In this document: positions 16,180-23,408 of the stretch, piece after piece
Layout: each line of letters opens with the position of its first letter
How positions within the stretch are numbered: position 1 is the first letter of the stretch
Source of the DNA: Gammaproteobacteria bacterium AqS3
Lineage (GTDB): Bacteria; Pseudomonadota; Gammaproteobacteria; MEIF01; AqS3
NCBI GenBank assembly: GCA_001750645.1
Contig: MEIF01000211.1
Span: 1-35,658, forward strand
DNA: 35,658 nucleotides
Direction of reading: 5' to 3'
Position numbers and translations under genes: made by a program
The notes under the pieces: model-generated
Databases searched by the model: none
What the model was told of the DNA's origin: nothing
Seen by the model: only the letters and a program-made list of their open reading frames with translations

Positions 16180-17249
16180 AGCCCGCCTGCAGCATCTGCT
16201 TTGCTTTTCTGTTCTCGGCCTGCACCTCGATGTTCTCCTCCGCCCAAGGCGACGAGGGGCTGCCGCTGCGGATTGAGAACCTGCTCGCGCCAGCGGGCAG
16301 CTCGGAGATCAGTTACCGCATCCGGCATACCGCCTACGGCAGCGAGACCGCCGACCGGTTGGGTTTGGAGTTCGGATACAGCTACGGGCTGACCGAAAAG
16401 ACCGAGATCGGTCTGAGCTTGACCGGCAGCTACACGGACAACCGCAATGCCGACCGTTTCAGGGACGGCAGGTGCAGGTATGTGTTAGAGCTTCGCCGCT
16501 ATGTCGGGTGCAGGGACGAAAAGGACACCACCACGCGACTCGGTACCTTGAGTGCGGAGATCAGCCGCAGCCTCTCGCCGGAGAACGAGACACCGGGGGT
16601 GTTCGGCTGGTTCGGCATCGATCTGCTGGACAACAGGGCGACGGAGGGCGAGAACTTTGAGCGGGGCAGCGGCGCGTTCAATGCGGGGCTGTCGCTGTAT
16701 CGAACTTACGATCCCATCGTGCTCAGGGTCGCATTGGGTTATATCCACAGGCCGCCGGAGACCGTGCGCGGCGACAGGTGGGACAGGGGTGACACGCTCT
16801 CGGTCAGCCCGTCGGTGTCATTCGCGGTCAACAATGTCGTCAGCGTCAGTGCGACCTCAAGCATTCAGGTGACATTAAGCCCCACGCTGAACAGGCAGGA
16901 CGATTACGGCTACCGCACGACGAGCGTGTCAATGGGTCTCGGCGTGAGCCTGTCGCTGCGGGACAGGACGACGGTCTACATCAGCGGATCAACATTTGCC
17001 GGCAGCGGGGGCGGGGCATCATTCGGCGCATTTGTCCGGCACAGGCTACAGCGGCGCGATCTGCTGTCGGATTTGGCGGATGCAGCAGAGCAGGCCGACG
17101 GTGAAGGTGGTCCTAGCGATGCGGGGGGCACAGAAGTTGAGGCGGCGAAAGGGTCTGGGGGCAGCTGGTGGGACAGGCATCGGGTAAGAGTGTGGGGGAT
17201 TGCAGTTGGGCTGGCCGCTGGTGCAAAGGTCAGGGATGTCAGGCGGTGA
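16176..17249 (+). CDS. Predicted outer-membrane beta-barrel protein coupled to the C39 peptidase, with an unusual C-terminal tail
   Basis: The 357-residue protein starts inside the C39 stop codon (ATGA overlap). A signal sequence ends near SSAQG (about residue 24); an upstream Cys in FSAC gives a weak alternative lipobox. Residues ~30–290 alternate polar and hydrophobic residues with many Gly, Tyr and Arg (GLEFGYSYGLTEKTEIGLSL, VSMGLGVSLSLRDRTTVYIS), typical of transmembrane beta strands. It does not end in an aromatic residue. After the barrel comes a charged linker, Gly/Ser (KGSGGSWW), then DRHRVRVW, a short hydrophobic stretch (GIAVGLAAGA) and a basic end. DNA for this tail recurs at about 13465 and 17920. 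A role as translocation or anchoring partner for the exported coiled-coil protein is inferred from context. Confidence 0.75.
   Translation: MKPACSICFAFLFSACTSMFSSAQGDEGLPLRIENLLAPAGSSEISYRIRHTAYGSETADRLGLEFGYSYGLTEKTEIGLSLTGSYTDNRNADRFRDGRCRYVLELRRYVGCRDEKDTTTRLGTLSAEISRSLSPENETPGVFGWFGIDLLDNRATEGENFERGSGAFNAGLSLYRTYDPIVLRVALGYIHRPPETVRGDRWDRGDTLSVSPSVSFAVNNVVSVSATSSIQVTLSPTLNRQDDYGYRTTSVSMGLGVSLSLRDRTTVYISGSTFAGSGGGASFGAFVRHRLQRRDLLSDLADAAEQADGEGGPSDAGGTEVEAAKGSGGSWWDRHRVRVWGIAVGLAAGAKVRDVRR
17168..17249 (+). repeat. Tail repeat copy 2 (in the intact barrel-protein gene)
   Basis: This is the 3' end of the barrel gene. About 70 bases from gacaggcatcgggt to gcaaaggtcag match copy 3 (17918–17982) with few differences. 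The gene at 17262 begins convergently only 12 bases beyond. Confidence 0.75.
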
Positions 17250-17261
17250 GAATTTTTTGAG

Positions 17262-17768
17262 TCAGATGTCGTCTTTCGCTGATAAGTTCCGGGCTATCTT
17301 TTCGCTCTCACGGTTGAGCCAATACATCAAGCCAGTCACCGCCAGACCGCCACCGCCCGCCACCAGCAAGGCAAGGGAGAAATCAAACCCTCCGATCAGA
17401 ATGCTAAAGCCCCAGCACAAAAGCCCGACTGTTAAAAAAATGAATAGTTGGCCGCTATATTTTCGGTTTTTCTCAAACTCTAATCCAAGCTCCTCGACAC
17501 TCAGCTGTTCCACCCATTCTCTGGTCTGAGAGCTTGCTAACCACTTCCACAGCCAAAATAGCAAGGTGCCGAATATGACCAGAAGGCCGAACAATGTTTC
17601 GATGCCGTTGCTCGTGCCTTTGATTTGAGAATAAATAAAAGTAACCAGCATTATTGTCGTTAGTGTTAAGTGCTTCAGTATGGAGCGCGCAGAAACCGGA
17701 CTTAACTTTTCTCGCAATTGCTTAATCTCCCGCTCGCGCTCCTGCCGGCTCTGTTCGTCTGATTTCAT
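17262..17768 (-). CDS. Small membrane protein, paralogue of the gene at 13525
   Basis: The frame is open to 17912, but the ATG at 17768 starts a sequence like its paralogue: a charged, Glu/Arg-rich amphipathic N-terminus (about 1–25). The 168-residue product has hydrophobic segments at about 35–50 and 58–75, a charged middle, then TVGLLCWGFSILIG and a Gly-rich membrane segment (ALLVAGGGGLAVTGLMYWL), ending with ESEKIARNL. The layout equals that of the 13525 gene and the most conserved block is near identical. Family and function are unknown to me. It is convergent with the barrel gene and AT-richer than flanking housekeeping genes. A bacteriocin-immunity-like or accessory membrane role is conceivable, but nothing in the sequence proves it. 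Confidence 0.75.
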   Translation of the reverse strand: MKSDEQSRQEREREIKQLREKLSPVSARSILKHLTLTTIMLVTFIYSQIKGTSNGIETLFGLLVIFGTLLFWLWKWLASSQTREWVEQLSVEELGLEFEKNRKYSGQLFIFLTVGLLCWGFSILIGGFDFSLALLVAGGGGLAVTGLMYWLNRESEKIARNLSAKDDI

Positions 17769-17857
17769 TTCCGTACTCGTCCTCGAAAAGCTGCCAGATG
17801 ACCTGCGCAATTTTAGCCCAAAAACAGAATTATTTGACCGCCTTTTTGTTCGCAAAG

Positions 17858-17998
17858 GGTGGCAGTCCTGTTGATACAGGCAATGCCGAGATTGAGAAGG
17901 ATGCGCGCGCAAATCGACGGAACAGGCATCGGGTGAAGGTCTGGGGGATTGCAGTTGGGCTGGCCGCTGGTGCGAAGGTCAGAAATTTGACGAGGTAA
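17858..17998 (+). pseudogene. Fragment of a second barrel-protein gene (C-terminal tail, copy 3)
   Basis: In one frame this reads VDTGNAEIEKD, then NRHRVKVWGIAVGLAAGAKV and a stop at 17996–17998. It lines up with the end of the intact gene (SDAGGTEVEAA, then DRHRVRVWGIAVGLAAGAKV). Nothing resembling the barrel precedes it, because the minus-strand gene at 17262–17768 lies immediately upstream. It is best read as the leftover end of a duplicated barrel gene. Its last 20 bases overlap the 3' end of the broken minus-strand gene. Confidence 0.65.
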
Positions 17999-18756
17999 TT
18001 TCGCTCGCTTGGGATTTCGGCCGCCGAATGATTGCGTACCAGTAGATAATCCGTGTGGCAAACCCGCTCAAATGAATCAGCAAGTTCAAGCCGGAGGCGA
18101 ATTTGTCCCCATAGATCGGTTCCACAATCAATTCAGACAAGATCAGGCCGGCTGTCCCGAAAATAATCAGATACAAATCCGCCACAAACAAAGGCATGGA
18201 AATAACACCAAACATTCGTGCCGTATCCACTGGAAATTTTTTCCCTTTTTTGTTTAATGCGATAAGCACGCGAAGTAACAAGCAAGAGGCAAAAACAAAG
18301 CACAGCCAATAAAACTCGCCATCGGAATCGATCCATCGGGAGACCGTGAGACCTAATGCCAAGATAAACCAACCTACAATCGACATGGCTAATAAAGGGT
18401 CTGAGTAAGCGCTTCAAGTATACGAATGTTTCGGCTCCATTGCTCGCCCGCCGGAGGATGTCCTGACTGAGCCGAGAGAGGGTCACCTCCCAGTCTGGGT
18501 TCTGTCCAGCCTTCAGTGCCGCAATTACATGCTCACTCCGGCCTGCGGATATTCTCTCAGATCGGAGTGCTGACACGAGTGTCAACACACCTAGAAGCAT
18601 CAGACTATTTCTAGTCTCTAAAATTTTCAGCAAACCTGTTTTGCCCGGCAAATCAAAAGCTCTAAAAAATATACTGGAAATATGGAAGCTAACAAAGCTT
18701 AAGCTGCCAGATCAAAAAATTGCCATAAATGCGAATGGAATGAAGATATAAGTCAT
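17979..18756 (-). pseudogene. Broken membrane-protein gene (in-frame stop plus one-base frameshift)
   Basis: Three pieces join into one plausible membrane protein. An ATG at 18756 starts MTYIFIPFAFMAIF, which meets TGA at 18712–18714. The same frame continues through FVSFHISSIFF, LMLLGVLTLVSAL and a charged region to ETFVYLKRLLRP near 18400. There the open, sensible frame switches: the continuation LLAMSIVGWFILALGLTVS is in another frame and runs to a stop at 17979. A single extra T in CCCTTTATTAGCC (about 18390–18400) would explain the shift. Alternatives are two overlapping genes, starting at TTG 18651 and ATG 18386. The family is unknown. It occupies the same convergent position behind a barrel tail as the genes at 13525 and 17262, though I see no clear sequence similarity. 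Confidence 0.5.
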
Positions 18757-19019
18757 GAGCCATGCAATCGAAATGAAGTCGGGAAATATCTTACTTTTCA
18801 ATCCCTGGTCATATTCTGTCGACCGTAGAGTGATTGCTAAGTGTCGAGAGTTTTAAATTAAATGAGGGTTATATTCTTACTTTTTGGAATTTAATATTTG
18901 AAAACCGCAAAGCTGTTCTCTCATCATCGCAGCGGAATGCGGAATTCTTGAGGAGCGGCGCCCGTGAAAATAAATCATCAGAAAACATCTGACAGAGGCG
19001 ACCGCTTCAGCCCCCTCCC
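18757..19019. other. AT-rich intergenic stretch at the island edge
   Basis: No open frame of note is present. The sequence is strongly AT-rich (about 18840–18900 especially) and turns GC-rich at the priA stop, so it marks the right edge of the accessory region. It may carry the promoter of the broken minus-strand gene and the end of the priA transcript. Confidence 0.5.
18967..18992 (-). terminator. Weak hairpin terminator after priA
   Basis: On the minus strand TCAGA and TCTGA form a 5-base stem around a 5-base loop, followed by tgatttatttt, 27 bases beyond the priA stop codon. The stem is short. Confidence 0.3.
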
Positions 19020-21239
19020 TCAGCCCGTCTCCAGCGGGTCGATGTCGAGGGTGGTGCGGAGATTGCCGGGGATTCCGGTCTGCACCAGCCAGTTCTGCAG
19101 GTGAATCAGGGCGCTGCGCAGGTCGGGGCGCCGGGGGGCGCTGAGCATGAGCTGCCACTGGTGGCGATCCTCCCGCTTGGGGTGCGGCGCCGGAACCGGG
19201 CCGATGGCGGCGACCCCGGCAAAGCCGCCGCAGGCGGTGCGCGCCGCCTGCATGAACTCGCTGACCTGCCCGGGGTCGGTGGAGTCGGCGCGCAGCATCG
19301 CCAGATGACCAAACGGCGGCAGGCTGTGCGCGCGGCGCTCGTCGAGCACGCCCTGGATCAGGCCGTCGTAGTCGTGCCGCCGCACGGCCGTGAACAGCGG
19401 GTGCTCGGGCTGGGCGGTCTGGATGATGACCCGCCCCTGCAGCCTGGTGCGCCCGGCGCGCCCGGCCAGCTGCAGCAGCAGCTGCGCCGTGTGCTCGATG
19501 GCGCGAAAGTCCGGTGCGAACAGGCCGCGGTCGGCGCCGAGGATGCAGACCAGCTTGAGGTTGGGCAGGTCGTGGCCCTTGGACAGCATGCGGGTGCCGA
19601 CCAGCAGCATGGCACCGTCGTGCTCGCGCACGCGCCGCATGGTCTCGAGGTAGTCGTCCCAGCGGCGCATGCTGTCGCGGTCGATGCGCACCACGGGGGT
19701 CTCGGGGAAGGTCGCGCGCAGCGCCGCCTCGAGCCGCTCGGTGCCGATGCCCTGGTGCCGCAGCGCCCGGCTGCCGCAGCGGAAGCACAGCACGGCGGCC
19801 TCCTGGCTGTGGCCGCACAGGTGGCACATCAGGCGGTGCGCCGGCTTGCGGTGCAGCACCAGCGGGACGTCGCAGCGCGGGCACTCGGGGGCAAAGCCGC
19901 AGTCGCCGCAGCGCAGCGAGGGGGCGTAGCCCCGCTGGTCGCGGAACAGCAGCGCCTGGTGATCCTGTTCGAGGGTGGCGCGCACCGCCTCGATGCCGGC
20001 CTCGCTGAGCTCGCCGTGCGCCAGGGCGGCGCCGCGAACGTCCTGGATCTCAATCGTCGGCGAGCGCATCTGCCGGGAGCGCTGCGTCAGCCGCACCGTC
20101 CGGTAGCCCCGGTGCTCGCAGCGGTAGAGCGCCTCGCAGCTGGGGGTCGAGGTGCCGAGCACGCAGGGGATGTTCTGGCGGTGGGCGCGCACCACGGCCA
20201 GATCGCGCCCGGAGTAGCACGGCGAGGCGGTCTCCTTGTAGGAGCGGTCGTGCTCCTCGTCGACGACGATGAGGCCGAGGCGGGGCAGCGGCGTCAGCAC
20301 CGCCGAGCGCGTCCCCAGCAGGATGTCGGCCTCGCCCCGGACGCAGGCGAGCCAGCGCGCCCGCCGCTGGGCGTCGCTCAGCTTGGAGTGCAGGCAGACC
20401 AGCCGCCGCCCGCTGAAGCGCTCGGCGATGCGGCTCTGCAGCTGCGGGGTCAGCCCGATCTCCGGCACCAGCATCAGCGCTTGGCGCCCCGCGGCGAGGG
20501 CGCGCTCGGCCAGGGCGAGGTAGACCTCGGTCTTGCCGCTGCCGGTGACGCCGTAGAGCAGGGTGCAGGAGTAGCCGGCGGCGAAGTCGACGCCCTCCAC
20601 GGCGCTGTGCTGCTCGTCGGTCAGCTCGGGGCGGTCGCGACGCTCGGCGGCGGCGGAGACAAAGACGTCCCCGCGGCTGCGGTAGCGCTCGATCAGACCT
20701 CGCCGCTCGAGGGTGCGGGCGATGCGGTTGAGGCTGAGCCGGGTCAGCTCGACATTGCTGGTGTTGCGCCTCGACAGCAGGTCGATGACGGCGCGCTGCT
20801 TGGGCGTCAGGCCGCCCTCGTCGATCGCTCCGGCGCCGGCGGCCGAGAGCCGGAACATCAGCGCCCCCGAGTCTGCGGCGGGGCTCTGGCGCGAGCGCAG
20901 CAGCGGCGGCAGGGCCAGCTGCACGGCATTCCAGAGCGGGGCGCAGTAGTAGTCGGCGCACCAGCGGCACAGCTCGATGACGTCCCCGTCCAGCAGGGCG
21001 TCCTCGTCGAGCACGGCGTTGATCGAGCGGTAGCGGATCGGCCTGCCGTCGGCCTTGAGCTCGGGCGGGTCATCCTCGATGCCGGTGACCACGCCGACGA
21101 CCTTCCTGCGGCTGCCCAGCGGGACGCTGACGCGGCTGCCGATGGCCGGCGGCGCCCCGTCAAAGCGGTAGCCCAGCGGGGCGGCGAAGGGGCCGGGCAC
21201 TGCCACCAGTGCGGTGCGCTTCGGTGCTGTCTCGGGCAT
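19020..21239 (-). CDS. priA: Primosomal replication-restart helicase PriA
   Basis: The 739-residue product starts at ATG 21239, overlapping the stop of the MFS gene (TGATG). The frame stays open further upstream only as a shadow of that gene. The N-terminal fork-binding domain has VSVPLGSRRKVVGVVTG (about 38–53). The superfamily 2 helicase core shows Walker A GVTGSGKT (about 230–237) and Walker B DEEH (about 327–330). Eight cysteines at about 444, 447, 453, 456, 472, 475, 485 and 488 form the zinc-binding module, and GTRMLSKGHDLPNL is the late helicase motif. PriA reloads the replicative helicase at stalled forks. It is the last gene of a minus-strand run with nudix, MBL and MFS genes. Confidence 0.97.
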   Translation of the reverse strand: MPETAPKRTALVAVPGPFAAPLGYRFDGAPPAIGSRVSVPLGSRRKVVGVVTGIEDDPPELKADGRPIRYRSINAVLDEDALLDGDVIELCRWCADYYCAPLWNAVQLALPPLLRSRQSPAADSGALMFRLSAAGAGAIDEGGLTPKQRAVIDLLSRRNTSNVELTRLSLNRIARTLERRGLIERYRSRGDVFVSAAAERRDRPELTDEQHSAVEGVDFAAGYSCTLLYGVTGSGKTEVYLALAERALAAGRQALMLVPEIGLTPQLQSRIAERFSGRRLVCLHSKLSDAQRRARWLACVRGEADILLGTRSAVLTPLPRLGLIVVDEEHDRSYKETASPCYSGRDLAVVRAHRQNIPCVLGTSTPSCEALYRCEHRGYRTVRLTQRSRQMRSPTIEIQDVRGAALAHGELSEAGIEAVRATLEQDHQALLFRDQRGYAPSLRCGDCGFAPECPRCDVPLVLHRKPAHRLMCHLCGHSQEAAVLCFRCGSRALRHQGIGTERLEAALRATFPETPVVRIDRDSMRRWDDYLETMRRVREHDGAMLLVGTRMLSKGHDLPNLKLVCILGADRGLFAPDFRAIEHTAQLLLQLAGRAGRTRLQGRVIIQTAQPEHPLFTAVRRHDYDGLIQGVLDERRAHSLPPFGHLAMLRADSTDPGQVSEFMQAARTACGGFAGVAAIGPVPAPHPKREDRHQWQLMLSAPRRPDLRSALIHLQNWLVQTGIPGNLRTTLDIDPLETG

Positions 21240-22582
21240 CAGCCCTGGGCCTTTGCGGTTTCCAGATCGCCCGGCAGATGGCGCAGGGCCAGGAAGTAGT
21301 GCAGCGCCGACCACAGGTAGACCAGCGCCATGACCACCAGCGACAGCTGCAGGCCGCGGGTGGCGTCGACATCCAGCCAGATGCGGAAGGAGTCGCTGAG
21401 TATTCCGGCGACCAGCGGTCCCAGCCCGAGGCCGATGATGTTGAGGATGAACAGCAGGATCGACGAGGCCAGGGCGCGCATGCGCGTGCCGCTGAGGTTC
21501 TGCCCGAGCGTGAAGGTCGGCCCCAGATACATGCTGCCGACCAGGCTGGGGATGATGTAGAGCAGGATCGCCAGGGTGAGGTCGTTGCTGAGGTAGGTGG
21601 CGACCATCAGCGGGCAGGCGACAATCGAGGAGTAGGCCGGGATCAGCAGATACCACTTGGGGTTGCCGGTGCGCTTGGCCATGCGGTCGGCGACGAACCC
21701 GCCGGCGAAGGTCGCCAGCCCCCCGGCGGTGCCGGCGAGGATGCCGCTGATCAGCCCGGCCTCGGTCAGCGTGATCTCGTGGTGGCGCACCAGAAAGGCG
21801 GGGAAGTAGAGCGCCAGCCCGTAGCCGGCGAGGGCGTGCAGCCCGGCTGCGACCCCCAGCTGCAGGAAGGATTTCTGACCCACCATGAAGCTCAGCGTCT
21901 CGCTGATGCTCGGCATTTCCGGGTTGACCTTGGGGGAGTGGTAGCCGCGCGGCGGCTCGGTCGCCATCAGCTTGAACACCAGTGCGTAGATCAGCCCCGG
22001 GATGCCCAGGATGATGAAGGCGGTGCGCCAGTCGAAGGTGTCGGCCAGCCAGCCGCCGCCGATGAGCGCGATCATGCTGCCGATCGGAATCCCCAGCGAG
22101 TACACCGACAGCACGGTGCCCCGCTGCTCGGCCGGGTAGAGGTCGGAGATGATCGAGTGCGACGGCGGGCTGCCGCCGGCCTCGCCGACCGCCACGCCGA
22201 TGCGCGCCAGCATCAGGGTGATGAAGTTGACGGCGTAGCCGCAGAGCACCGTCATCACCGACCACAGCGCCATGCAGACCGCCAGGATGGTGGTGCGGTT
22301 GTAGCGGTCGGCGAGGCGGCCGATGGGCAGCCCGAAGGTGACGTAGAAGATCGCAAAGGCGATGCCGCCGAGCAGCCCCAGCTGCGTGTCGTTGAGCTCG
22401 AACTCCTGCTTGATCGGCTCGAGCAGGATGCTCAGCAGCTGCCGGTCGAGGAAGTTCATGATGTAGACCAGCAGCAGCAGGCCGAGCGTCAGGTGGCGGT
22501 AGGAGAGCGGCGGCTTTTCCTGGGGCGCCGCCTCGGGGAGCTGCGCCTCGATCTGCTCCTCGTTCTGCGGGTTATTCGACAC
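21239..22582 (-). CDS. Spinster-like major facilitator superfamily transporter
   Basis: The 447-residue protein has a soluble acidic N-terminus of about 25 residues and then 12 predicted membrane helices. The MFS signature after helix 2 reads GRLADRYNRTTIL, and the helix 1 motif YIMNFLDRQLLSILLEPI is typical of the Spinster subfamily. VGEAGGSPPSHSIISD follows helix 4, and FAGGFVADRMAKRTG repeats the loop motif in the second half. Family members move lipids, sphingosine phosphate or organic anions in diverse organisms, and the substrate here cannot be read from sequence. Its start lies 11 bases inside the end of the MBL-hydrolase gene, and its stop overlaps the priA start. Confidence 0.92.
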   Translation of the reverse strand: MSNNPQNEEQIEAQLPEAAPQEKPPLSYRHLTLGLLLLVYIMNFLDRQLLSILLEPIKQEFELNDTQLGLLGGIAFAIFYVTFGLPIGRLADRYNRTTILAVCMALWSVMTVLCGYAVNFITLMLARIGVAVGEAGGSPPSHSIISDLYPAEQRGTVLSVYSLGIPIGSMIALIGGGWLADTFDWRTAFIILGIPGLIYALVFKLMATEPPRGYHSPKVNPEMPSISETLSFMVGQKSFLQLGVAAGLHALAGYGLALYFPAFLVRHHEITLTEAGLISGILAGTAGGLATFAGGFVADRMAKRTGNPKWYLLIPAYSSIVACPLMVATYLSNDLTLAILLYIIPSLVGSMYLGPTFTLGQNLSGTRMRALASSILLFILNIIGLGLGPLVAGILSDSFRIWLDVDATRGLQLSLVVMALVYLWSALHYFLALRHLPGDLETAKAQG

Positions 22583-23408
22583 AGCACCAGCCCTCGGGGG
22601 TCTCGCGCGCGCGGCCCAGCTCGGCCAGGCGGATCAGGTGGGAGTGCAGCGAGCTGACGGCGATGCGGTGCAGCCGGGCGTCGACATCGTCGTAGACCGA
22701 GACCACCAGCTGCTCCAGATCCACCGGCGCCTCGAAGCGGCCGAGCCGCTCGTGCACCTTGGCCTCTCGCCGGAGGCGGTGTGCGATCAGCCCGTCGACG
22801 ACCTCGCCCGGGTTGTCCATCAGCTCGCCGTGCCCCGGCGCCAGCTGCCGGATCGGATAGTCCCTCAGCAGCTTCAGCGAGTCGAGGTATTCGCTCATGC
22901 TGCCGTCGCGCGGCGGGATGACCACGGTCGAGCCGTTCATGATGTGATCGCCGGTGAACAGCATGCCCTCCTCCTCGAGCAGGTAGCACAGGTGGTTCGA
23001 GGCATGCCCAGGGGTGTGCACCACGCGCAGCGTGTAGTCCGGACCCGAGATGACATCGTCGTGCTCGGGGGCGATCCCGGGCTGAAACTTAGGGTCCTGG
23101 GATTCGGGGTGGCGCGCGAGCCGCCCGATGATCTCGTCGCAGTGCACCTTGAGCAGCTGCACCCCGGGCGAGTGATCCGGGTGGGTGTGGGTCACGGCGA
23201 TGCGCCCGATGCACCCGCCGCAGGCCGCCAGGATGGCCTCGGCGTGGGAGGCCTCGGGCGGGCCGGGGTCGAGCACGCAGACGGCGCCCTCGGTCGAGCC
23301 GATCAGGTAGGTGTTGGTGCCGGGGCCGGTGAACACGCCGGGGTTGGGGGCGACGATGCGGCGGACGCGCTCGGACAGTCGGACGACCTCTCCCGGCTGC
23401 AGACTCAC
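22572..23408 (-). CDS. Metallo-beta-lactamase-fold hydrolase (LACTB2/glyoxalase-II-like)
   Basis: The 278-residue protein starts at GTG 23408, overlapping the stop of the Nudix gene (GTGA). The metal-binding HTHPDH motif (His74, His76, Asp78, His79) is present. A further His lies in VHTPGHASNHLCY, an Asp in LFTGDHIMNGSTVV, and GPGTNTYLIG and LDPGP are near the N-terminus. A C-terminal helical region follows GHGE and IAHRLRREAKVHERL. This is the arrangement of LACTB2-like hydrolases, which act on thioesters or nucleic acids; the substrate is unknown. Pairing with a NUDT19-like Nudix enzyme may point to acyl-CoA or thioester clean-up (inference). Confidence 0.9.
   Translation of the reverse strand: MSLQPGEVVRLSERVRRIVAPNPGVFTGPGTNTYLIGSTEGAVCVLDPGPPEASHAEAILAACGGCIGRIAVTHTHPDHSPGVQLLKVHCDEIIGRLARHPESQDPKFQPGIAPEHDDVISGPDYTLRVVHTPGHASNHLCYLLEEEGMLFTGDHIMNGSTVVIPPRDGSMSEYLDSLKLLRDYPIRQLAPGHGELMDNPGEVVDGLIAHRLRREAKVHERLGRFEAPVDLEQLVVSVYDDVDARLHRIAVSSLHSHLIRLAELGRARETPEGWCCVE

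Noticed and set aside
18712-18714. In-frame TGA as selenocysteine or tryptophan codon
   Set aside because: TGA is an ordinary stop for other genes here (gpmI, argC, C39), no selenocysteine hairpin is evident, and a second lesion downstream points to decay.
19101-22657. Plus-strand frames of 732 and 482 codons
   Set aside because: Antisense shadows of priA and the MFS gene, which have full family motifs.
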